Source: Flavobacteriaceae bacterium
GTDB taxonomy: Bacteria; Bacteroidota; Bacteroidia; Flavobacteriales; Flavobacteriaceae
NCBI GenBank assembly: GCA_947488595.1
Contig: CANKZI010000019.1
Span: 1 to 53,951 of the forward strand
Direction: 5' to 3'
DNA length: 53,951 nt
This document shows, piece by piece, positions 44,253 to 51,928 of the stretch (position 1 is the stretch's first letter; each line of letters begins with the position of its first letter). The notes below the pieces were generated by a model. It was not told the DNA's origin. It ran no database searches and worked only from the letters and a program-made list of their open reading frames with translations. Made by a program: the position numbers and the translations under genes.

Positions 44253-44300
44253 AAAAATCTAAAAATTTCAATTGTTGCTATAGAAAACTTTTAGATTTTT
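44253..44300 (-). terminator. Terminator of the exopolysaccharide-like operon
   Basis: AAAAATCTAAAA (44253-44264) and TTTTAGATTTTT (44289-44300) are perfectly complementary over 12 bp with a 24-base loop. On the minus strand the hairpin follows the stop codon at 44327 by 27 bases and leads into T-rich sequence. The 44054-44252 stretch has nothing else I can support. Confidence 0.65.
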
Positions 44301-44326
44301 AATTATTTCAATTTAGTATGGTGTTT

Positions 44327-45445
44327 TTATTTATTAGATTGATATAAATTTACGAACCTTTTAATTAATTTAGAATCGCTTGTAAAGGAATGAATAACCA
44401 TAGGTTCTTGTAATTTTTTAATTTTTTCTATGGATTTTAGAATCGTTTCGTCGGTATCTGTTTCAAGCAAAGGAATATGCACAAAATTCTGATTGTATTG
44501 TTTCATTATTCTAGATTCTTTTTCTAATCTTGTTTTGCCATCTTTTGATTTCGAACTTAAAATGCTAACGACATTTTTTGTATTTCCATTCAATATAAAA
44601 CTAAATAATTCTTCATCAGTTGGATAAGGAATTATATAAACATTTTGTTTTAACTTTATAATAGTTCCGCGCTCAAAACGTTTTATTTCGTCCAATCTTC
44701 TAACACCCAATGTGCTTTGCGCTATTAGATTTTTATTTTCGTTTTCTATGATATTTCTAAACACATTAGCCCTGTCTTTTCCTAAATAGCAATGAATATA
44801 ATATTTTCCTTTAAAATTGCGAGCTATCTCTTTTATTTTTAATACAGAAGCATCATTTTCAACTATCCAAGGCAGCATAGGAACTGAAATTAATTGGATG
44901 CCAACTTTTTTAGCGTTAATTACTTCTTTTTCCATTAGAATTGGTTCTGCTGGAATCACCAAATCATTAAGCAACGAAATAACACCACTATAACCTTGTT
45001 CTTTTAATTCCTCCAATTTTTCCTCATCGGGATAAGAGCCAAAGTGAAATTCTGCTTTTGCACTTTTATTTACATGGCTAACACCATCAATATTGATTAG
45101 CATTTCTGGTTTAAAACTGAAAATAAAGGCAGAAGTAAATAAACCAATTCCCAGCATAGCAAAAATAAAATATTTTAAATTTTTATTTTCATTAAGTACC
45201 AAGAAGCGCGTTAGCTTTATTGTTAGGAATAAAGTAAAAATGATAAATAAAACAAGAATGATTTTTTGAATTAAATTCTCATTAGATTCAGTCCAGTTTT
45301 CTTTTTCTGCAAAATCCGAAACCATGCGGACAGGACCAACTGTTAGGGTTAATAATCCCAATGGAAAAAATAAACTTAATCCTGTAAATAGGAAAAGTAC
45401 TGTGTTATTAATATTAATTTTTATAGGTTTTTTTATCATTTTCAT
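44327..45445 (-). CDS. Membrane protein with a tandem dual-specificity-phosphatase-like module
   Basis: A 372-residue protein with three membrane helices (about residues 17-39, 61-81 and 90-110) and then two related domains. Domain 1 starts FHFGSYPDEEKLEELKEQGY and contains the phosphatase loop YYIHCYLGKDRANVF, an intact HCx5R with Cys219. Domain 2 starts VYIIPYPTDEELFSFILNGN and reaches MVIHSFTSDSKLIKRF at the corresponding position, where Cys is Ser353 and Arg is Lys, so it should be inactive. The ATG at 45445 gives MKMIKKPIKINI; a start at 45478 would add 11 residues. It is the last gene of a five-gene operon, directly behind a response regulator. Confidence 0.75.
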   Translation of the reverse strand: MKMIKKPIKININNTVLFLFTGLSLFFPLGLLTLTVGPVRMVSDFAEKENWTESNENLIQKIILVLFIIFTLFLTIKLTRFLVLNENKNLKYFIFAMLGIGLFTSAFIFSFKPEMLINIDGVSHVNKSAKAEFHFGSYPDEEKLEELKEQGYSGVISLLNDLVIPAEPILMEKEVINAKKVGIQLISVPMLPWIVENDASVLKIKEIARNFKGKYYIHCYLGKDRANVFRNIIENENKNLIAQSTLGVRRLDEIKRFERGTIIKLKQNVYIIPYPTDEELFSFILNGNTKNVVSILSSKSKDGKTRLEKESRIMKQYNQNFVHIPLLETDTDETILKSIEKIKKLQEPMVIHSFTSDSKLIKRFVNLYQSNK

Positions 45446-45511
45446 TTTTATTTGATTAGTGTTGTCAGAAAATACCAAATATTTATTCTTAATTTATACG
45501 ATTGGATTGAA

Positions 45512-45874
45512 TTATTCCGTAAAAAAGGTTCTCACTTTCGATTTCAATTCAATTGGGTTGAAAGGTTTAGCTAAAATATCAGTCGCTCCAAGTTTTAGTG
45601 CTTTAGAAACAGTAGATTCCTCTTTTCCAAGTGACGAAATAACTATTATTGGCGTTTTAGGATTGTTAGTCTTTGCATGCATAATGATTTCTAGGCCTGA
45701 TTTGTAAGGTAGCATTATGTCGGTAATAACTAAATCAGGTTGAAATGATGTAATTTTCTCCAAGCCGATAAGACCATCGGGAGCATTTTCAAAATTATAT
45801 CCATCGTTTCTTAGAACAAACTCTATAATTCCTTTGATTATTTTGTCGTCTTCAATGATTAGTACTTTTTTCAT
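45512..45874 (-). CDS. Single-domain response regulator
   Basis: The 120-residue protein is only a receiver domain. The acidic pair is Asp9-Asp10, the phospho-acceptor Asp52 (VITDIMLP), the switch Ser80 (VISSLG), and Lys103 in AKPF. There is no output domain, so it must act by protein contact or as a phosphate shuttle. No histidine kinase is adjacent. It lies 18 bases downstream of the YaiO-like gene and 66 bases before the phosphatase gene. Confidence 0.93.
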   Translation of the reverse strand: MKKVLIIEDDKIIKGIIEFVLRNDGYNFENAPDGLIGLEKITSFQPDLVITDIMLPYKSGLEIIMHAKTNNPKTPIIVISSLGKEESTVSKALKLGATDILAKPFNPIELKSKVRTFFTE

Positions 45875-45892
45875 AATATAAATATTTATTGT

Positions 45893-47143
45893 TTAAAACT
45901 GATATTGTAATTGTAATGATGTGTTCAATTCGTTTTGATAACTATTGATTTCGTATTCTTGTCTGTTGAAGCCTATTTGGACTCCAAACAATAATTTTTT
46001 TAAGAAGACCTTATTATATCCTGTTCCAATTCTAAAAGAGTTTAGTGAAACTCTTTGCTCAAATTGAGCTATTGTTTCTCTTTCATCAGGCGATGTTCCG
46101 AAGCCTACATTTATCGAGAAATAATCAAATCTTGAATTAAAATAATACCGGTATGTTGAAGATAGCGATGGATAAGGCTTCTTTTGATCCAATTGAAAAT
46201 AAGATCTTAAATTTAACCAACCTGCTCCAATATATTTGCCAAAACCTAAAACAGCAGAATAATTTTCATTATTTATGGTTTTGTTGTACCTGATTCCAAT
46301 TTCATTTTCCCATCTTTTTCCTAAACTGGAATATAAAGAATAATTCAAACGTAGTTTTGGAAACACATTGTCATTACCAAGTCCAACATTTAGAAAAGAA
46401 TAGGTTTTTTTGGTCAACCTAAGATAAGATTCCGCCTCATATAATGTTCCGGAACTTATCGTTTGTCCAAAGGATGCTCTATTGGTATAGTTTATTCTTC
46501 CAATTAAAGTGATTAGTTTGCGTTGTCTTACATATTGAAAACTAGTTAAATTCCACGGACCAACTCCAGCCCTGTCGAAGGTAGTTAAGTTGTGATTTAT
46601 TCCAATTCTATCAGAATTCGATTTTAACTTTAAGTCAAATATTTGGTCTTTAATGTTTTTGTCAGTTGGATATTTGTTAGTTAATACATTCAAATAGTTC
46701 AATGTTTTTTTGTCATTATTTTCCATGCTTACAACTCGAAGTTTTAGTATGTAAAAGTCTTTTTCTTCTGGATGTGTTGCAATTGCTTTATCAATAACAA
46801 ATGAAGCGTTATTAAAGTTTTTAGTTTCTATTTCTAGTTGAGTTAAATAACTAAAAGCTTCTTTGTACTTTGTGTTTTTAGCTATAACATGATTAAAATA
46901 ATAACGGGCACTATCAATTTCATTGGTGAATTTAAATGCTCTTCCAAGTGCAATATGAAAGTCTAAATAATTAGGAGCGTTTTTAATTCCTACACGACCG
47001 AGTTCAATTGCTTTGGAATAGTTTTTTTCAATATTTATTAGTTTATTGGTCACCACCAAAAGGCTATCAGTATTGAGCTTTTGACCGTAAAAGCTATACT
47101 GTAAAAGCAATGCAACTAATAAATATGTAAATTTAAATTTCAT
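45893..47143 (-). CDS. YaiO-family outer-membrane beta-barrel protein with TPR repeats
   Basis: The 416-residue protein has a signal peptide (MKFKFTYLLVALLLQYSFYG), then about four TPR-like helical repeats (residues about 25-170), then a predicted beta-barrel of about 230 residues that ends in an aromatic residue (LQLQYQF), as outer-membrane barrels do. The layout matches the YaiO family (TPR plus barrel). By analogy with PgaA and BcsC it could export a polysaccharide. It starts four bases downstream of the glycosyltransferase gene, so the two products are made together. Confidence 0.82.
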   Translation of the reverse strand: MKFKFTYLLVALLLQYSFYGQKLNTDSLLVVTNKLINIEKNYSKAIELGRVGIKNAPNYLDFHIALGRAFKFTNEIDSARYYFNHVIAKNTKYKEAFSYLTQLEIETKNFNNASFVIDKAIATHPEEKDFYILKLRVVSMENNDKKTLNYLNVLTNKYPTDKNIKDQIFDLKLKSNSDRIGINHNLTTFDRAGVGPWNLTSFQYVRQRKLITLIGRINYTNRASFGQTISSGTLYEAESYLRLTKKTYSFLNVGLGNDNVFPKLRLNYSLYSSLGKRWENEIGIRYNKTINNENYSAVLGFGKYIGAGWLNLRSYFQLDQKKPYPSLSSTYRYYFNSRFDYFSINVGFGTSPDERETIAQFEQRVSLNSFRIGTGYNKVFLKKLLFGVQIGFNRQEYEINSYQNELNTSLQLQYQF

Positions 47144-47147
47144 ATAA

Positions 47148-48572
47148 TTATGTTGTTTGGTTGAATCCTTGTCGCGTCATTTCGCCCCAAACTTTTTCTT
47201 TATTTCTAAAAAAATAAAAATACCCTTTTATTGAGGCGTATATGTTAATTGGATGGTACAAAAATGGCTCTAAAAAAATAAGAGCAATTAATCTAAAAAT
47301 ATCTCGTAAACCAGAATATTGTTTATGAATTGACTGGTCTAAATAAACAGAAATCAGTGTTACAAATATGTAAAATAAGTAAACTGAAAAACTAATTATC
47401 AATAAAAATGAATAGTTAATTCCAAAAAAAGCGATGTCCATTACTATAAAAAACAATCCAATAACCTCTAGAATCGGCACTGCAAATTCACATAAAATAA
47501 AATAGGGAAGTACTATAAATGCTGTTATACCATATTTGGGATTAAAGATCATTTTTCTATGAATGTATAGATTTTGAGCTAATCCACGTGCCCATCTTAC
47601 GCGTTGTCTCAAAAAAACTTTTCTGTCCGAAGGTCCTTCCGTCCAACATAATGATTCGGGTATATATTTTATTACAAACGGCTCTTTTTTCTCATACATG
47701 TATTTTCTCATTCGTGTTATAAGCTCCATGTCTTCACCCAATGATTCTTTTTTATAGCCGCCTACTTCTATTACTAATTTTCTGTCAAACATCCCTAATC
47801 CTCCCGAAACTAATAATGAACCATTTATTCTGCTCCAAGCCATTCTCCCATATAAAAAACAACGTATGTATTCTAATTCTTGAAAGCAAGCAAAAAAGTT
47901 TTTAGGATAATTTGATTTGTACATAGTTCCTTCTTTGAACTCACATGAGTTAGAAATTCGTATTGCTGCACCAGTAGCAAGCACCTTTTTTTTACTTTCA
48001 ATAAATGGTTTAACAAGCATCGCGATTGTGTCTTTTCTGAGAATACAATCAACATCAGTACAAAGAAATAAAGGATATTTTGCTAAATTTATTCCGGCAT
48101 TCATAGCATCTGCTTTGCTTTTTACGTTTTCTTTGTCAATTACAATTAATTTATTATAAATTGGATTTGTTGATATATAGTGTCCGTTTATGTAAGCCGT
48201 TTTTACTTTTTCTTGGTAGAAATAATCTACTTTAATTAAATCAAATGAATGAATTAGTTTTTCTAAAGTATCGTCGGTACTACCGTCATTAATAATTACA
48301 ACTTCAAATAATGGATAATCTTGGGATAATAATGATTTAACATTTTCAACAATAGATTTCCCTTCATTGAAAGCTGGAGCAACGATTGAAACTCCTATCG
48401 TATTATTTGATTTTATTAATACTTCTGTGTTTAAAAAGGCACTGTTTGCATAATATTTTTTTATTTCTGTGTAGGATAATATTCCTAGCGTACAATATAT
48501 TATAAGATAAAATATGGAGTAGCATCCGAAAAAGAATTCTGACGATTTTATAATTTGTTCAAGAGTATTCAA
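47148..48572 (-). CDS. Processive GT2 glycosyltransferase (PgaC/NodC/BcsA-like)
   Basis: The 474-residue inner-membrane enzyme has an N-terminal helix (about residues 14-34), a GT-A domain, and about four C-terminal membrane helices. The active-site motifs are NDGSTDDT (residues 95-102), the DxD motif CTDVDC (173-175), the GED general-base motif (279-281) and QRVRW (323-327), i.e. the D,D,D,QxxRW set of processive beta-glycan synthases. Product identity is not predictable. It lies 40 bases downstream of the HEAT-like gene and four bases upstream of the YaiO-like barrel, which may serve as the outer-membrane exit. Confidence 0.9.
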   Translation of the reverse strand: MNTLEQIIKSSEFFFGCYSIFYLIIYCTLGILSYTEIKKYYANSAFLNTEVLIKSNNTIGVSIVAPAFNEGKSIVENVKSLLSQDYPLFEVVIINDGSTDDTLEKLIHSFDLIKVDYFYQEKVKTAYINGHYISTNPIYNKLIVIDKENVKSKADAMNAGINLAKYPLFLCTDVDCILRKDTIAMLVKPFIESKKKVLATGAAIRISNSCEFKEGTMYKSNYPKNFFACFQELEYIRCFLYGRMAWSRINGSLLVSGGLGMFDRKLVIEVGGYKKESLGEDMELITRMRKYMYEKKEPFVIKYIPESLCWTEGPSDRKVFLRQRVRWARGLAQNLYIHRKMIFNPKYGITAFIVLPYFILCEFAVPILEVIGLFFIVMDIAFFGINYSFLLIISFSVYLFYIFVTLISVYLDQSIHKQYSGLRDIFRLIALIFLEPFLYHPINIYASIKGYFYFFRNKEKVWGEMTRQGFNQTT

Positions 48573-48612
48573 TAAATAGATTTTTTTTTGATGTGGGGTA
48601 CGTTTTTATAGC

Positions 48613-49797
48613 TTAAGCTAAAAAGGGGTTTTTATGGTGTAGAAGCATTCTGTTTATTAAGTCTTCTTCTTGTTTATCTTTTGCAATAAAATGCGAAAAG
48701 AAGTTTTGGTCTATTTGAAAGATACAATTGACAATCTCAAATTTTAAATCTAAATTGTTTTCATTTGATAATAAACTTAGGGTATAATTTTTGGTATTTG
48801 CGTTTCCTATTTTTTGAAATGTTTTTAATATTAATATTTTATTTATTACACTGGTTTCCTTTTGATAATGCTGGATTAACAAATCGTTTGCATGATTAAT
48901 GTGCAAATCTCTTATTGTTATTATAGTTTCTTTTCTGATACTATAATTGGCGTTGTTTAATAAAGTTGTTAATTGGTTTTCTGTTAGGATATATTTATAC
49001 CTTAACATTAATTTCAAAGCGATAATAACAATAGAATCGTTTTTACTATTCAACCATTTGTGGATATTGGTTGGGATTTCAATTTCTTTTTGGTACAAAA
49101 TATCAAGTATTTTTAATTCTTCTGCTCTCGAAATATTAATTTCTGAATTATCTAGAACGTCAAGATTTTTATCTGATAATGAAATCATTGCCACAAGTGC
49201 ATTTGATCTAAGTTGTGTATTTTTACTTTTTAAATATGGAGAAATCAATTCCTTTTTTAATTTATAATCTAAAATCTGGTAATGTAAAAAACCTTCCGAT
49301 TTTTTTCGCCAATCTCTAGATTTAATTAATTTTTCAGTATAAACATTAAAACCAAAAACTTCATAAATTAAAATGAATTTTTCTTGATTCATTTGTTGCA
49401 CATTTTGTTTAATATGAATTAGTTTTTCAAAAACAAATGTTGATAAAACCTCTTTTTTACTAAAAACCTCTTTTTTAAAATGATTGATTTTAAGTGTTAT
49501 TTCTTCTTCAGTATAAACTGAAAAAATAAGGTCAGTTAAAAACATATTAACTTGATTTTCTAGATTACTCTTTTTTAAATCAATTTTATCCAATGCGTAC
49601 CTTCTAATAAGCACTACTAACATTGTAGAAACAATGAAAATTAAGAGTACAGGAATTAAAAAATATTTTAGAAAGAGATAAATGTCAGTAGAAACTGAAA
49701 AAGCGTTTTCAATAAGGACGTCAAAATTGATTATAGAATACTTCGAGCGCATTACAAGAGGAGTTTCTATAATAATATCTGAAAATAGGTTAATCAT
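48613..49797 (-). CDS. Membrane-anchored HEAT-repeat-like protein
   Basis: The 394-residue protein has one membrane helix (LKYFLIPVLLIFIVSTMLVV, about residues 40-59), then a basic stretch and long alpha-helical repeats of the HEAT type over the C-terminal 300 residues (for example IRKETIITIRDLHINHANDL). HEAT arrays usually bind other proteins. The ATG at 49797 gives MINLFSDIIIE; the frame extends to 49878, but that start would place an extra 27 residues before the family-like N-terminus. It is the first gene of the operon with the glycosyltransferase, barrel, response regulator and phosphatase genes, so it may be an assembly or regulatory partner of the synthase. Confidence 0.65.
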   Translation of the reverse strand: MINLFSDIIIETPLVMRSKYSIINFDVLIENAFSVSTDIYLFLKYFLIPVLLIFIVSTMLVVLIRRYALDKIDLKKSNLENQVNMFLTDLIFSVYTEEEITLKINHFKKEVFSKKEVLSTFVFEKLIHIKQNVQQMNQEKFILIYEVFGFNVYTEKLIKSRDWRKKSEGFLHYQILDYKLKKELISPYLKSKNTQLRSNALVAMISLSDKNLDVLDNSEINISRAEELKILDILYQKEIEIPTNIHKWLNSKNDSIVIIALKLMLRYKYILTENQLTTLLNNANYSIRKETIITIRDLHINHANDLLIQHYQKETSVINKILILKTFQKIGNANTKNYTLSLLSNENNLDLKFEIVNCIFQIDQNFFSHFIAKDKQEEDLINRMLLHHKNPFLA

Positions 49798-49916
49798 ATG
49801 TAATAAAATTTGGGGATAAATTTTGTGCAAAAGTTGTGTTACTATTTCATTGAACAAAAAAAAATCGTTAAAGTGCACAAATTATTGTTAAAATCATTTT
49901 TTTTTATTTTTTATTG

Positions 49917-50045
49917 CTATAAATCTATAGAACTTTTGATTTTTATTTTACTATTGCGTAAATTTTTAGTGATTTTAGAAGACGTATTTCGCTGTAGTTG
50001 GAGTGCTCGAAAATCATTTTTAGTATTTGATTTTTTTTTCTTCAT
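49917..50045 (-). CDS. Possible small very basic ORF upstream of the operon
   Basis: A 42-residue frame from an ATG at 50045 to a TAG ending at 49917 encodes a protein with about a third Lys and Arg (starts MKKKKSNTKNDFRALQLQRN). It precedes the HEAT-like gene by 119 bases on the same strand. The sequence is AT-rich and no ribosome binding site is visible, so it may be a chance frame. The 50046-50280 remainder of the spacer holds only a possible TAGATTTG element. Confidence 0.2.
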   Translation of the reverse strand: MKKKKSNTKNDFRALQLQRNTSSKITKNLRNSKIKIKSSIDL

Positions 50046-50302
50046 AATTCGATAACTTTTTTTTTCTGAATTAAATGATTATTTGCGAAAAAAAAGTAAA
50101 GAGGTTTTTATAAGTGAAGATTTTTTCTAAGGTAGTTGGGTACTTTAGCAATATCGTAGCAATAAGTTTGTGCGAAATTTCTAATTTAATTTCCCTAGAT
50201 TTGTAGTAAAAATAAACAAATGTAAAATGTTCTCACTTTCGCAATCTTTTTTCGATATTTACAACATAAACATTTATTATACAGGACAATAACACACAAC
50301 TA

Positions 50303-50310
50303 TATTTTTG
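50303..50310 (+). promoter_or_regulatory. TATTTTTG element immediately before guaA
   Basis: TATTTTTG fits TAnnTTTG but ends three bases before the ATG at 50314, so transcription would start inside the coding region unless the ATG-proximal element is not used or a leaderless start occurs. A second TAGATTTG lies about 110 bases upstream and may be the real promoter. Confidence 0.25.
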
Positions 50311-50313
50311 CTC

Positions 50314-51843
50314 ATGCAACACAACGTACTTATTTTAGACTTTGGATCGCAATACACACAACTTATTGCGAGAAGGGTCCGCGAATTAAATATCTTCTGC
50401 GAAATTTTCCCTTACAATCATTTCCCGAGTGATTTATCAAGTTATAAAGCCGTAATTCTTGGAGGAAGTCCTTTTTCTGTTAGAGGAGAAGATGCGCCAC
50501 ATCCCGATTTATCCCAAATTAGAGGAAAATTGCCTGTGCTGGCTGTTTGTTATGGCGCACAATATTTGGCTCATTTTAGTGGAGGTGAAGTGGCAGCTTC
50601 TAATACAAGAGAATACGGTAGAGCGAATTTGTCCTATATCAAAGAAGACGAGACTTTCTTTGAAGGTGTTTCTGAAAACAGTCAGGTTTGGATGAGTCAC
50701 AGCGATAGTATCAAAGTTTTACCAGTGCACGGCGTAAAATTAGCAAGTACAAACGATGTAGAATTTGCTGCTTACAAAATTGAAGGTGAAACCACTTATG
50801 CCATTCAATACCATCCAGAAGTTTTTCATTCTACTGATGGATCAAAAATGCTTGAGAATTTCCTTGTAAAAATCGCTCACGTTCCCCAAAATTTCACTCC
50901 AGGCGCTTTCGTTGAAGAAATCGTTGCCGAAATGAAAGAAAAAATCCAAGACGACAAAGTGGTTCTCGGACTTTCAGGTGGTGTCGATTCGACAGTTGCG
51001 GCAGTTTTATTGCACAAGGCGATTGGCAAAAACTTATATTGCATTTTCGTCAATAACGGACTTTTGCGCAAAAACGAATACGAAAGTGTTCTGGATCAAT
51101 ACCAAGGAATGGGCTTGAATGTAAAAGGCGTTGATGCTTCTGTACGCTTTTTGGATGCGCTCGCGGGCATTGAAGATCCCGAATTGAAACGTAAAGCCAT
51201 TGGTCGCGTTTTTATCGAAGTTTTTGATGATGAAGCAAACCGTATCGAAAACGTAAAATTTTTGGCGCAAGGCACCATTTATCCAGACGTAATCGAATCG
51301 GTTTCGGTAAAAGGTCCTTCGGCAACCATAAAATCGCATCACAATGTGGGTGGTTTGCCAGATTATATGAAATTGAAAATTGTGGAGCCGCTTCGTATGC
51401 TGTTTAAAGATGAAGTGCGTAGAGTAGGAGCAACACTCGGCATTGATGCAGCATTATTAGGCCGTCATCCGTTTCCGGGACCAGGATTGTCCATTCGAAT
51501 TTTAGGCGATATTACACCTGAAAAAGTGCGTATCTTGCAAGAAGTTGATGCTGTTTTTATCGACGGATTGAAATCATGGGGGTTGTATGATAAGGTATGG
51601 CAAGCAGGCGCGATTTTGCTTCCTGTAAACAGTGTTGGTGTTATGGGCGATGAACGAACTTACGAAAAAGTAGTAGCGCTGAGAGCAGTCGAATCAACCG
51701 ACGGTATGACCGCCGACTGGGTGCATCTGCCCTATGAATTCCTGATGAAAGTGTCAAATGATATTATTAATAAAGTCAAAGGTGTGAATAGGGTAGTGTA
51801 TGACATCAGTTCAAAACCACCAGCAACCATCGAATGGGAATAA
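50314..51843 (+). CDS. guaA: GMP synthase (glutamine-hydrolysing)
   Basis: GuaA converts XMP to GMP with ATP and glutamine. The 509-residue protein starts [20 protein letters not shown], with the class I amidotransferase catalytic Cys79 in [10 protein letters not shown] and the His-Glu pair in YHPEVFHS. The ATP pyrophosphatase domain has the PP-loop [15 protein letters not shown]. The C-terminal dimerisation domain ends KPPATIEWE, as in most family members. The ATG at 50314 is preferred over the TTG at 50308. A terminator follows, so it is monocistronic. Confidence 0.97.
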   Translation: MQHNVLILDFGSQYTQLIARRVRELNIFCEIFPYNHFPSDLSSYKAVILGGSPFSVRGEDAPHPDLSQIRGKLPVLAVCYGAQYLAHFSGGEVAASNTREYGRANLSYIKEDETFFEGVSENSQVWMSHSDSIKVLPVHGVKLASTNDVEFAAYKIEGETTYAIQYHPEVFHSTDGSKMLENFLVKIAHVPQNFTPGAFVEEIVAEMKEKIQDDKVVLGLSGGVDSTVAAVLLHKAIGKNLYCIFVNNGLLRKNEYESVLDQYQGMGLNVKGVDASVRFLDALAGIEDPELKRKAIGRVFIEVFDDEANRIENVKFLAQGTIYPDVIESVSVKGPSATIKSHHNVGGLPDYMKLKIVEPLRMLFKDEVRRVGATLGIDAALLGRHPFPGPGLSIRILGDITPEKVRILQEVDAVFIDGLKSWGLYDKVWQAGAILLPVNSVGVMGDERTYEKVVALRAVESTDGMTADWVHLPYEFLMKVSNDIINKVKGVNRVVYDISSKPPATIEWE

Positions 51844-51862
51844 TTCGGATTTTCAGAATGAA

Positions 51863-51905
51863 GATTTCAGATTTATGATTTAAAAAAACTGAAATCATTT
51901 TTTTT
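51863..51905 (+). terminator. Intrinsic terminator after guaA
   Basis: GATTTCAG (51863-51870) and CTGAAATC (51889-51896) form an 8-bp stem with an 18-base loop, followed by eight T. It lies 20 bases after the guaA stop and 24 bases before the next start codon. Confidence 0.7.
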
Positions 51906-51928
51906 CTTAGCTAAAACAAATAATTAAA

